Shown piece after piece: positions 25,890-38,000 of a stretch of DNA of 64,000 nt. Source of the stretch: Gorsachius magnificus (lineage: Eukaryota > Chordata > Aves > Pelecaniformes > Ardeidae); NCBI GenBank assembly GCA_034008185.1, contig CM067106.1:310001-374000 (forward strand), in the 5' to 3' direction. Below the pieces are notes generated by a model. That model was not told the DNA's origin and made no database searches. It saw only the letters and a list, made by a program, of their open reading frames with translations. The first letter of the stretch is position 1. Each line of letters begins with the position of its first letter. The translations under genes were made by a program, and so were the position numbers.

Positions 25890-26985
25890 ACATGGCACCC
25901 ACAAAAAAAAAAAAAAAAAAAAAAAAAGACGTGGAAGGGGAGCGAACGCTCTGGATTTCAATGCAGGAGGAATTCGGGGAGGAACCGGAAAGCTCTTAGG
26001 ACTCAAGCTGGGATCATGGATAATTTCCTTCCACAGGGAAACCCCAAGTGATTGGCGACATTCCGCCCCGGCGTTAACGAGCTCGTTTAGCAGAAAAATG
26101 GCTTTTTTTTTTCCCCCCTTATCCCAGAGTCAGAACGAGCAAAGAACACATCCCCCAGGGAACTCTTCCATTTCTGCTCCGATGGTCGCAACTACAAGCC
26201 AGCAAATCCCGTGCCAAGGGGTTTTGTTGGGATGCAGGGCTTTGCCGATGCTGGGATCCTCAGGGAATTTGGCTGTCGGTGCTGCCGGAGGGGGATTTCA
26301 CGGCGTTGAGCAGAGACGATCCGTGCGCCAGCTCCTCTAAATGATGCGCCAGGGAGGGAAACCCAGCATCAACTGTGCCAGGATGAACCAAAAGCTGCTC
26401 CGAGCCGCGCCAGGATGAGCCAAAAGCCGCTCCGAGCCGCGCCAGGATGAGCCAAAAGCCGCTCCGAGCGACGGCGGCACCGCTCTCCCCTTCGTGCCAT
26501 ACGGCGGTGGCACCGGCTGGGCTCCGACCCGCTCCCCGCCATCGAGCTGCTTGGGAAGAGGAAATATTCCCGGCACCACGCCAAAACCTGCCACCGAACC
26601 CACCGGCGCTGCCAATCCCTGGCATGGAGTGAAACACCACAGCTTTTGCAGCCCTCCCGCCGGCCCTGACACCGCTCCGGCCAGCAGCAGAGGGAGATGA
26701 AAAGATCCCGGCAGAGATTACAAGGTTGCCCATCGCCGGATGCTCGTTTAACCCCGGTTAACGAGCTCGGCAGAGGTTGGCCTCCTTCCACCAGCCTGGG
26801 AGCGGTGCCGGTGATCGCGGCGGAGGTGAAGCAGCACAGGAAGTGCCATGGGGAAGCGTTAGTGCGGGTCCAGATCCATCCCATCCCTGCATTCCCAACC
26901 GACGGATGCTGAAGCCAGTGCCACTCGGTACCGGGTGTCCCAGTGCTGCTGCCCGGTACCCACCTGTACTCACTCCCCTGCCTGC
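25890..26985. other. Non-coding stretch
   Basis: It starts with a 26-base A run at about 25,902-25,927. A small AGCCAAAAGC(C/T)GCTCCGAGC-type repeat occurs in three copies of about 33 bp at 26,380-26,470. No gene recognised. Confidence 0.5.
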
Positions 26986-26999
26986 CCCGAAACCCTGGG

Positions 27000-27860
27000 T
27001 ACCCCCCCACCCCATTACCTCAGGCCCCAGGCCCGCCCCCCCCCCCCCGAATTACCTCAGACCCTGGGACCCCCCAGACCCCCAGGTCCCCCCCCAGTTA
27101 CCTCAGGCCCCGGGTGTCATCATCCCCTCCGATTGCCTCAGGCCCTGAGACCCCTCCAGATTCCCGACTCCCCCTGCAGTTACCTCAGGCCCCCCAGACC
27201 CCCAGGTCCCCCCCAGACCACTGGGTCCTTCCCCCAGTTACCTCAGGTCCTGGACACCCCAGGGCCCCCCCAGACCCCTGGGTCCCCTCCCAGTTACCTC
27301 ACCTCCTGCACCCCCCCCCCCCCCCCCCCCCCGAGTCCCACCCCCAACCCCCGGGTTCCCTCCCAGCTACCTCAGGTCCTGGACCCCCCGGGTCCCCCCC
27401 CGACCCCTGGGTCCCCTCCCAGTTACCTCAGGTCCTGGACACCCCAGGGCCCCCCCAGACCCCTGGGTCCCCTCCCAGTTACCTCACCTCCTCGACAGCC
27501 CCCCCCCCCCCCCCCCCAAGTCCCACCCCCAACCCCCAGGTTCCCTCCCAGTTACCTCAGGTTCTGGACCCCCCGTGTCCCCCCCAGACCCCCAGTTCCC
27601 CTCCCAATTACCTCACATCCTGAGCACCCCCAGTTACCCCCTTGGTTACCTCAGGCCCTGGGACCCCCCAGACTGCCAGGTCCCCCCCAGACCACCAGGT
27701 CCTACCCCCAGTTACCTCAGGCTCCAGTTCCCCCCCAGACCCCTGTCCTCCTGACACCCCCTTACCCCCAGCCCCGGGTCCCACCCAGACCCCTGGGTCC
27801 CCCTCCGGTTCCCTCAGGTTCCTGACCCCCCCCCGGGGTGTCCCCCCCCCGTTACCTCGG
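27000..27860. repeat. C-rich minisatellite, about 57-bp unit, about 14 copies, each with a donor-like motif on the minus strand
   Basis: Units contain (A/G)TTACCTCAGG, followed by (T/C)CCTGGA or CCC tracts and CCCAGACCCC(T/C)GGGTCCC. The core recurs at about 27,015, 27,050, 27,098, 27,180, 27,237, 27,292, 27,367, 27,422, 27,478, 27,552, 27,608, 27,646 and 27,711. On the minus strand the core reads CCTGAGGTAACT, which resembles a 5' splice site (GAG then GTAACT). A related motif, GGCCGAGGTAACG, lies at 27,852-27,864 at the edge of the adjoining CpG island. Confidence 0.9.
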
Positions 27861-27879
27861 CCCTGTCTCCCCCCCGTTC

Positions 27880-28154
27880 CTCGGCTCCGTCCTCCCCCCC
27901 CCCCCCCCCCGGCCGACGGGGTCCCCCCACCCCGCGTTTCAGCACCCCGGACGGTGCCGGTGTGGGGGGAACGGGGGGGGGGGGGGGGGGTCAGCGTCGC
28001 CTCCCCCCGACTCAACCGCGGGTTCCCCGGTAGCGGCTCCGCTTTGTCTCCCGCCGGACCGGCCGGGCCGGGCCGGGCCGGGCCGGGCCGGGCCGGCCCC
28101 CCCCCCCCGCCCCGGGCACCACCCCCCGGCCCCCCGGGGCCGGGCCCGCCGGTC

Positions 28155-28186
<32 letters not shown>

Positions 28187-28490
28187 GCCTCCTGCGCCGC
28201 TCCGGCCGCGCCCCCGCCCCACCGGAGCGGCCGCTGCGCGTCGCCGCCGCCGCCCTCCGCCCTCCCTGACCCGCGCGGCGCGCTGCTGATGACGTCGGCG
28301 GCGCGCTGCCGCCGCCATCTTGAGAGTGGCGGGGGGGCGCTGAGGGAAGGGGAGAGGCGGCGCGGCGACCTTCCAGGAGGGAGGGGGAGGGAACGGCGCG
28401 GTGTTTGCGTCATCGGTCGGCGACGGCGGCGCCGCGCGGCCATCTTGGGGGGGCGGAGGGGGAAGGTCCGGCTGGTCCGGGAAGGGGCCG
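27880..28490. promoter_or_regulatory. CpG island, probable (bidirectional or minus-strand) promoter
   Basis: Extremely GC- and CpG-rich, including a GGCCGGGCCGGG array at 28,060-28,096 and a CCG run at 28,155-28,180. Promoter-type motifs are clustered: a CRE-like TGACGTCG at 28,290-28,297, and two GCCATCTTG cores (YY1-type CAAGATGGC on the minus strand) at about 28,314-28,322 and 28,439-28,447. A minus-strand first exon could end at the GGCCGAG/GTAACG donor near 27,858. The position left of RASAL3, on its minus-strand side, suits a WIZ-like transcript, but no product was identified. Confidence 0.6.
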
Positions 28491-28499
28491 CCCTGAGGG

Positions 28500-28835
28500 G
28501 TCCCCATGGCCCTGCTGTCCCCAAAGTGTCCCCATGGCCCTGCCCTGATGGGACCCCATGGCTTTGTCATCCCCAAAGTGTCCTCATGGCTCTGTCCCAG
28601 GGGTCCCCATGGCCCTGCCCTGAGGGGTCCCCATGTCCCTGCGGTCCCCAAAGTGTCCCCATGGTCCTGCCCTGAGGGGACTCCATGGTCCTGCTGTCCC
28701 CAAACTGTCCCCATGGCCCTGCCCTGATGGGACCCCATGGCTTTGTCATCCCCAAAGTGTCCCCATGGCTCTGTCCCAGGGGTCCCCATGTCCCTGCTGT
28801 CCCCAAACTGTCCCCATGGGCCCTGCCCGAGGGGC
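28500..28835. repeat. Minisatellite, about 60-bp unit, about 6 copies
   Basis: Units alternate CCCCATGG(C/T)CCTGC, TGTCCCCAAA(G/C)TGTCC and GGGACCCCATGGCTTTG-type blocks, with a higher-order pattern. It lies between the CpG island and the end of RASAL3. Confidence 0.88.
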
Positions 28836-28982
28836 CCCCCCAAAGGGTCCCCCCCGCCATCCCTGTCACAGTCCCAGGTCCTGGGATGTCCCAGGGTGCT
28901 GGGGACAGGATGGGATTGGGGACAGAGCCCCGAGCGGTGGCAGGACACAACCAAACACCTTGTGACGGTGACACCAACACTC

Positions 28983-28988
28983 TTTATT
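28983..28988 (-). terminator. RASAL3: RASAL3 polyadenylation signal AATAAA
   Basis: AATAAA on the minus strand, about 107 bp past the RASAL3 stop codon (29,095-29,097) and followed by a GTGTTGGTGT tract typical of a downstream GU-rich element. It sets the probable 3' end of the transcript near 28,965. Confidence 0.8.
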
Positions 28989-29094
28989 GCCTGGGGAGGG
29001 GACACCCCGCAGGACGGGGATTAAACCCCCTTCGCAAAGGGAGATGGTGGGTGACGGGGCTGCAGGGACATGTTGGGGACATCACGACAGCCGG

Positions 29095-32000
29095 TTACAC
29101 GCTGGTGGCCTGAGCATCGTCACCACTCTCGTCCCAACCCCGTGCCACCATCCGGTGTCCCGGCCTCCCGGGGTGGCCCAGGGCTTGGGCGATGGCACCG
29201 CGCAGCTCCGCCTGCTCCCTCTCCAGCACCAACAGCCGTCTCTCCTGCCAGGGGACCGCGTCAAGCCCCCAACCGGGTCCCTTTTGTCACCCTGGGGGGG
29301 TCCACCCGCCTCCCAGCTCTTACCAGCTCCCGGCTCTTCTCCTCGCTGCTCTTCAGCCTCTCCAGGTCTTTCTTCCGGGTGCCCTCAGCCGCCGTCAACC
29401 TAAATTGGGTTGGGGATGAGCCAAGACCCCAACCCGATGGTGGGGCACCCACCGGCCATGGGGCACTTTCTTCCGGGTGCCCTCAGCCGCCGTCAACCTA
29501 AATTGGGTTGGGGATGAGCCAAGACCCCAACCCAATGGTGGGGCACCCACCGGCCATGGGGCACCCATGGGTTTGGGGCACCCAATCCCCATCCCCATCC
29601 CTACCTGGCACCCAAATTGGCCGCCCGGGCGTTCGCTTCCTCCACCTGCTGCCGGAGACGCTCGAGCTGCTCTCGGTGCTGACCCTGCTCCTGCCGCCAC
29701 CCACGGTGTTGGGCCTCCATCTCGCCCACCTGTGCTTCCACCAACCGTAGCTTCTCCCGGTTCTCCACCACCTCCTTCTGCAACGCCTCGATCAACCGCC
29801 CGTGCTGGAGGGGGACGAGGACGGGGTGGGGGGGTTAGCGGGCCAACCCCGGTGAATTTGGCTGCCACCCACCCCGCCGTTACCTTCTCCAATGGGCGGA
29901 TGGCGTAGAGCTCGCCCTGTGCCGCCGCCGCCTCCTCCGCGTAGCGCTGCCATGGCACCGTTGACTTGCGTGGCAGCGACACTGACGAGCGCAGTTTCCC
30001 GTGACCCTAACGATGCCAGTGGCACCCGTTAACGCCGACATCCTCCGCGGAGCACTGGGCCCCAAGGTGAGGGTGACGCGGCAGCTGCCGTAGCTTACCG
30101 GGGTATTGCGGGGGACAAGGGACCCTGGGTTGTCCTCAACCGGTGGCTCCGCCACATGTTCAGCGCTGCTCTGCTTGCGTAGGCGCCGGGTGGCTTTGCT
30201 TTGCGCCGGCACGCTCTGGGTGCGCTGCACGTTGCGGCGTTCCCGGTTGGGGGGTGGGGATGGCACCGGTGCCGGTGATGGCTCCGGTTCTGGTCCATCC
30301 TCCCGACCCCGGACACGGCGGATGCTGATGAGGGATTGGCTCTTGATGAGGGGGCTGTGCTTGCTCAGGTCCCGTGGTGGCACAAAACCTGGTTTGAAGC
30401 TCTCCGCCGGGCTGCAAGGGGAGATGGGGCAATGGCACGGACGGGTACCAGGGCGGTGCCAGACCCAGGAGGGGCCAGAACCACCCCAAACCCAACCAGG
30501 ACCAGAAACATCCCAAACCTGGTTGGGATCGGACCCATCAACCTGGATCTGAAGCACCTCAAACCCATCTGGGACCAGGAACATCCCCCAAACCCAACTG
30601 GAACCAGAACCATCCTCAAAACCGGTTGAGGGGCCAGAACCACCCCAAACCCAACCGGAACCAGAAACATCCCAAAACCTGGTTGGGACCAGGAACCATC
30701 CCCCAAACCACTGGAACCAGAACCATCCTCAAAACCGGTTGGGATCAGAAGCATCCCCCAAATTGAACTGGGACCAGAACCATCCTCAAAACCAGTTGGG
30801 ACCAGAAATATCCCCCAAATTGAACTGGGACCTGAAACCCAGCTAGAACCAGAGTCACCCCAAAGCCGGGTGGGACCAGAACCACCCTGAACCGGGCCAG
30901 ACCAAACCCCCCCCCCCCCTAACGGGACCAGAACCATCTCCTGCCTGGACCACAACCATCTGCTGAAGCCATCAGGGACCAAAACCAGCCCCTGACATTC
31001 CCAACCTTAAACCCAACTAAGACCAGAACCATCCCCTGAACCCAGCCAGGACCAGAACTGCCCCAAATCCATCCTAGCGTTACCCCTCTACCAAGGCTCT
31101 TCCTGGCCCCACATATCCACCTTGTTCCCACGTGTGTCCCTGTCCACCCACCGGTACCTTCTCTCCGTGGTGGAGCTGAGCCGAACGGAGACGGGGACAG
31201 GGGTCCCCTCCCTGATGGCGGTGAGGATGGTGGGAAGGGGTTCCAGCTCCTCCTGTGTGGCCTGCCGGGATGAGACAAGGACATTATGGGGACAATGGGT
31301 GGCCTTGTGCCATCCATGGGGCAGTAGACACCAGCTCTGTGGGGGGGGGGGGCCAGTCTTGCCAGCTACCCTTGGGGACAAATGGGTGGTGGCACCTGAT
31401 CCAGGCTGGAGAAGATGTCACAGAGCAGGAGGTGGAGAGTAGCGAGCTCCAGGGCCAGATCCACGTAGCCATCATAGGTGGCCATGTGGACGCTGCTCTC
31501 GGGGTTGGCCACGCTCTGCAGGAAGGCCGTCATGGTGCTCCAGTTGTGCTCCAAGAACTCGTTCATGAAGCCCATGTAGGCCTCCTTCTCACCAAACCTG
31601 GGGACCACGATGTCTGGTTACCTGGGGGGCCAGGCGATGGCCTGGGCCACCACCATGGTCATGGGCCACCTCCAGGATCATTGACCAAGTCACTGTGATG
31701 TCCCTGCACCACGTCACCACCCTGTCTACAAGGGTGAGGACACTGCCACATTCTTGGACCAAGCCACCCATGGGTCAGGCCACCACAGGTGACACATGAG
31801 CCTCTTCTGCTGGGACACGCCAGCCCCAGGCATGGGGTGGAGATGTCCCTGCTGCCCCATGGCTGGTTCATGGCATGAAGGAGATGTCCCTCCTGCCCCG
31901 TGGCATGTTGGGGACATCCCTGCTGCTCCATGGTATGGTGGGGACAACCCTACTGCCCCATAACTGTCCGCGGCACGTGCCACACAGCACGTAGGAGATG

Positions 32001-35000
32001 TTCCCACCGCCCTTGGAGCTTCCCCACGGGGATGTCCCTCCCCACTGGTACTGGTGCCATGCCCTGCCATGACGTACGTGGTGAAGTTGGCCAAGTTCTG
32101 GATGACCTTGGCCACGAGGGTGAGGGTACGGGCGGTGGCTTCGCTCGGGTACTCCTGGACGAGGCCGAAGAGGCTGGGGGACATGATGGCGGGGCAGAGG
32201 AACCGTAGGAAGAGGGAGGCCGAGACCAGGCGCTGCCCGATGGACGCCTTGCCCCGTGCTGCACACTCCTCCTGCCACGCCGCGAAGATCTCGCCCAACT
32301 CTGCTGGGAAGGCACTGCGGGAGAGAGAGACATGCTGGTGGGGCTGGGGCAAGTTGGTGGTCCTGGAGCCCCCCCATGTGCCACCATGATGTGCTGTGGG
32401 ACATGGTGCCCACCATGACTGTGCTTGTTCCCATGTCTGTCCCCTGTGTTTGTCCCCAAGGTTGTCCTCAGGTCCTTCCTGGTGCCCATCCCTACGTCCG
32501 TCCCAGGGGTGGTGCCCATCCGTGTCCTCCATGTCTTGTTCCCAGGTCCTTCCTGGTGCCCATCCCCATGCCCATCGCAGGGATGGTGCCAGTCCCCAAA
32601 CCCATCCCCGTATAGGTGTCCATCCCCGTGGCCATCCCCCTGCCCAACCCCCTGCCCACACAAAGGCTGCCCCCTCACTCGCAGGACGTGGCGATGCGCT
32701 GGAAGGTCTCCTCGCAGACCTGCCGCAGGTTGTTCTGGTTGTCGGAAAGGTCAAGGCTGGAGCATTTGCTGGGATCGACCTCGCAGCTATCATCCGAGGT
32801 GCAGAGCTGGGCCACGGCTTCACCTGGGCACCAAGGGACAGCCCGTAAGGAGACCAACAAGCCCCCACCTCATCCCCATGGATGTCCTGGAAGTGTTCTA
32901 CAACCCCGTAATGCTCTGCCCATGCCCTGCACCCCATAACACCCTGTAGCACCCTGGCATGTCATTCCCAAGATGTCCTGCACCCCGTAATACCCCCATA
33001 ATGTCCTGCAAAGACCTATAACATTCAGACATACCCAGCGTGTCCTGGAGGTACTTGCCCCCCACCAGTTTCATGTACTCATCAATGGCCTTGGTGGCCA
33101 GCGTGTTCTCACGAAAGATCAGTGCCTCACGGTCATCGAAGCGGTCCAGCTCGGCCACACCCAGGTCGATGAGGAATGACTGCCAGGTGGATGTGTTGAA
33201 GGCTTCAGCGGGCACCCATGGCACCAATCAGCCTTGATCAACCCATCCTGGGGAGCACCAGGAGCTCCCGGCACCCCCCGAATTGCATTTCCCATCCCAT
33301 CCCACCAATCCCATCCCAGCTACTCCCAACCCAACTCGTCCATCCCAAGCCAAGCCAAGCCAACCAACCCAACCCAACCCAACCCAATCCATCCCATCCC
33401 AACTCAACCCAACCCAACTCAACCCCATCCACCCCAACCCAACTCAACCCAATCCATCCCATCCCATCCCAACCCAATCCAACCCAACACAACCCAACTC
33501 CACCCAACCCAATCCAATCCATCTCTCCCATCCCAACTCTTCTGGCACCCCCAACCCATAATGTCCATCCCACCCCAACCACCTTGCCCACAGCACCCAT
33601 CCTGCCCTCACCCACCCTCCCCACATCCCCCATGGCCAGCACCCTGCTCCACCTTGGCCTTCCCGGTGCTCTGCAAGACGTGGACCAGAGCACCAGCCAG
33701 CTCCTCCTTGTGCCGTACGGCGATGGTGGGCTCCAGATGGGCGCACAACTCCCGATAATGGAAGGTGATGAACTCAGCCAACTCCTTGTAGCGTACGATG
33801 GGCAGCACCCGCACCTCCCGGTAGCGCCCACGCACCCTCACCGACGGCACCCGTTCACTTCCCCCGGCACTGCTCAATGGGTACCAGCGCTCCAAGGGCT
33901 GCCGGGCAGCCGCCAACTCGGCCAAGGGGACGGTGATGGAGGCCACTGGTTGCCCAGGGTGGTCGTCACGGCAAAGGGCGAGGGTGAGGGCACGGACGGG
34001 TGGTAGGGCGGCCAACTGGAAGAGTTCACCCCAAAAGAGCTCGCCGTCAGGCCCGGCCACCTTGGCGGTGGTACGGGCGAAGAGGGTGCCATCCAGGTGG
34101 AGGTGACAACGGAGACGCCGCCGAGGTGGCAGGTCCCGTGCTTCGTACACCCACAGGCTCAGTGCCAGCTCCAGCCGCTCACAGTTGTCCTGTTGGGGGT
34201 GGGGGACAGGGGTGGGGGGACATGGAGGGACAGGAGGGGACATCGAGGACAGGGTGGGAATGGGGACAGGGTGGGAATGGGGACTGGAGGGGACATGGGG
34301 GACAGGAGGGGACAGGAGGGGACACGGGTGCACAATAAATCCTCAGGGGGACAGGGGGTGACACGAGGGGACAGGCAAGGCCCCAGGAGACAGGAGGGGA
34401 CATGGAGGGACAGGGTGGGAATGGGGACAGGAGGGGACACGGGGAGACAGGAGGGTACATGGGGGACGAGGGGAAGGGGAAGAAGGGGACAGGGGGAGGG
34501 GGACAGGGGACAGGGGGACATGGGGACAGGAGGGGACATAGGGGACAGGGGTGCACAACAAATCCAGAGGGGGACAGGGGGTGACACGAGGGGACAGGCA
34601 AGGCCCTGGGGGACAGGAGGGGACATGGGGACACAGGGCTGTGGGTGCCTGCAGGGCACCGGGGGGGGGCGGTGTGCCTCGTTTCCCCACCCAGCCCTGC
34701 CGGGCCTCTCCTGCCCCCTGGGGAGCCGGGGGGGGCAGCAGGTGGCCCCTCCCCATTAGGGTGCTGGGGGGTTGGTGTCCCCTGGGAGTGACAGGGGTGT
34801 CCCATGGGTGTCCCCCCGCCCCGTCCCTGTCCCACCTTGTTGGGCCGTGCGGTCCGGCGCAGGTTCTCGATCCAGCGGTCGCGCTCGGCCAGGGACGTGC
34901 ACCCAAAGGACCGGCTGCCCTCGCCCGTGATGATCTGGGGGGGCAGGGAGGGTGTCTGAGGAGCACCGGGCCGGGGGCCGGGTGCCCCTCAGGTTGCCTG

Positions 35001-38000
35001 GGGTGCCCTGGGTGCCCCTCCAGGTTGCCTGGGGTGCCCTGGGTGCCTGGGTGCCCCTCCGGATGCCCAGGGTGCCCTGGGTGCCCCCCCAGGTTTCCTG
35101 GGGTGCCCTGGGTGCTCTGGGTGCCCCTGCAGGGTGCCCTGGGTGCCCTCCGTTGCCCGGGGTGCCCTGGGTGCCCCCCCAGGTTGCCTGGGGTGCCCTG
35201 GTGCTCTGGGTGCCCCCCGCCTGGGGTTCCCGGGCGCGGGGCCCCCCCCGGTGCCCCCCCCCCCCCAACTCCCCGTGCCCGCCGGCCGGCGTGACGTTGT
35301 CCCCAGTGAGGTCCAGCTCGGCCGCACTGGGTGGTGGCACCAGCGATTCCCGCGATCCACTCCGGCTGGGGACCCAACAGGGCCAGCACCATCACCAGGG
35401 CACCTCCAGCACCCATGGGTGTCACCCACCCACCCAGGTGCCGTACCTCTCACCCTTGGAGCCCGCCATCGCCAGCGTCTCGGTTTTGGGGGTGCCACGG
35501 CTTTTCCTCCAGAGCCCTTCCATAACCCCTCACCAGGGCACCCTCACCAGCACCCATGGGTGCACCCACCCACCCAGGGCCTACCTCTCACCCTGGAGCC
35601 CCCATCGCCGCTCTCGTTTTGGGGGGGCCACGGCTTTTCCGCTCCCGGAGCCGCTTCCATAACAAGCCCTGGGTGGGGGGGACAAGGCAGCTGCCGGTGT
35701 CACCCATGGGTGGCATGGATGGAGCACCCTGGGGGGGGGCGGATTTTGGGGGGGGGGGTGCCCACCTTGACATTGCTGAACTGGGAGGTGGGGGAGGTCT
35801 CGCTCTCAGCGCTTCTCCCGCCCCCCCGGGTGCTCCTCTCATCTGCCCCCCCCCACCCCACCCCCCGGGTTGGGGGGGGGGGCAGGATACACTCATACCA
35901 CCCCCCCACACCCCCCCGGTGCCTTGTCCTGGGTGCCGAAATCTGCCGGCACCTTCACCCCATCTGGAGCCCCCGGGGGTGCAGCCGAGTTTTGGGGTGC
36001 TGGGAATTGGGGGGGCCATGGGGGCGAGGGAGAAGGGGAAGAGGGGGTGAGGGGGGACAGGGGGGGTGAAAGGGGACAGAGGGGAGTAAAAGGGGGGGCA
36101 GAGGGGGCAAAGGTCCCCCCCCCTTGGCATCGCGCCACCACGCGATCCGCATCCCCCCCACCGGCGCCCCCCGCCGACCGACACCCCTCCCGGCATCGCC
36201 CCCCACACACCGGGCCCCCCAACCCCCCCCCATCTGCCCACCACCCCGGACACCCCCCCCACCCCCCCCCCCCGGGCCCCCCAACCCCCCCCCTCTCCCA
36301 CCCCCGGGACCCCCCCCCCCCCCCTCCGGCCACCCGCCCCCCCCCCCGGGACCCCCGACACCCCCCCCGGCATCGCCCCCCCAACCGGCGACCCCCGACC
36401 CCCCCCCGGGCATCGCCCCCCACCACACGCGGCGCCCCAGACCCCCCGACCCCCCCCACCCTCAGCATCGCCCCCCACCACCACCGGCGCCCCCTGACCC
36501 CCCCGACCCCCCCCAGCTCGCTCACCGGGGGGGTCCCTCCTGCCCCCCGCCGGGTGGGGGTTGGTGCCCTCGGAGGTGGAGCTCCCCGTCCGGTTCCTGC
36601 TCCTGTACGAAGCCTGGTGAGATGCAAGGGGTCAGGTGGCCCCAGCACCCATGGGGGCACCCAAAGGGCCCCACACCACTGGGTACCCCCCCACCACCAC
36701 CCCGGGGGGGGCGATTCTTGTCCCCATGTCCTCACCTCCTCGTCCCTCCCCACCAGGACCAGGTGTCCATCCACCAAGGAGAAGTTGGAGACATCCCAGA
36801 CCGGGACGTCGGGTGCTGGAGCCAACGGGATGGATGAGGTCCCATGGGTGCTCACTGGGGGGGGCAGAGCAGAGCATCAGAGGGGAGACCGGGTCCTTGC
36901 CAGGTCCTCGTCACCCATGGGCGGCGTGGTGGTGCCAGGGGGTGTGTGACCATGGCCATGCCACTGTATGTGTGACATCAGGGCACGTGGGGCCATGGCC
37001 GTGGTATGGTTGGGGTGGTGGCACCAGGGTGGGCGGGGGACAGTGGCCATGGAGGTGCCACCATGGTGCGTGATGCTGGGGGCATGTGATGCCAGGGGAT
37101 GTGTGACCATGGAGGTGCCACCATGCATAGAGTGCGGTGATGCTGGGGGACATGTGGCCATGGAGGTGTCACCATGAGCGTGGGGGATGCTTGGGGACGT
37201 GTGGCCATGGGCAGTGGCCATGGAGGTGCCACCATGAGGTGGTGATGCAGGGGCCATGTGTGGGAGGCCATGGAGGTGCCACCATGAGTGAGGTGATGCT
37301 GAGGGACATGTGGCCATGTAGGTGCCACCATCAGCGTGGCAATGCCAGGCCACGGTTGGTGGGGGACAAACCCCGGGTGGCGGCCCTGCCTGCACCATAG
37401 GTGGCCCTGCCTGCACCGTGGGTGGCCCTGCTGGAGCCAAGCCGGTTTGGCCATCCAGATGCCACAGGGGGTGGCACGGCTCCACGTGGTGCCACCGAGC
37501 CTCGTGCTGGGCAGACATGGGGACGTGTGGCTGGGAGCGGGCCCTGGGGCCAGGTGGGACCCATGGGTGTCCCCCAGCCTTGGGAGGGCACCTGCAGGCA
37601 GGAGCTTCCCACCACGAGCAAAGCCTGGCCACATCCTGCACCCCCCACCATCACCCACCCATCCCCACCACCTCCCAGACCCCGGGGGTCACCATCACCC
37701 ATCAGCACCCCCCACACATCACCCCCAATCCATCCCCTATCACCCCCCCCCCCAAATCACCAGCCCCACCCCAACCACCCCCCCCCCCCACCACCCCCAC
37801 CAACCACCACCAGCCCACCACCAGCACCCACCAACCATCACCACCCACCACCCGCGCCCACCACCCTCACCCACCAACCATCACCAACCACCACCAGCGC
37901 CCACCACCAGCACCCACCAACCATCACCAGCCCCCACCAACCCCCACCAACCCCCACCAACCACCACCAGCCCCTACCAGCCCCTACCAGCACCCATTAC

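Noticed and set aside
27608..29005. 465-codon minus-strand frame spanning a CpG island and minisatellites
   Set aside because: The content is repeat- and GC-driven (Gly/Pro/Arg runs) and overlaps the RASAL3 polyadenylation signal and the CpG island.
33275..33545. CCCAA repeat considered as telomeric sequence
   Set aside because: The unit is five bases, not CCCTAA, and it lies inside a RASAL3 intron.
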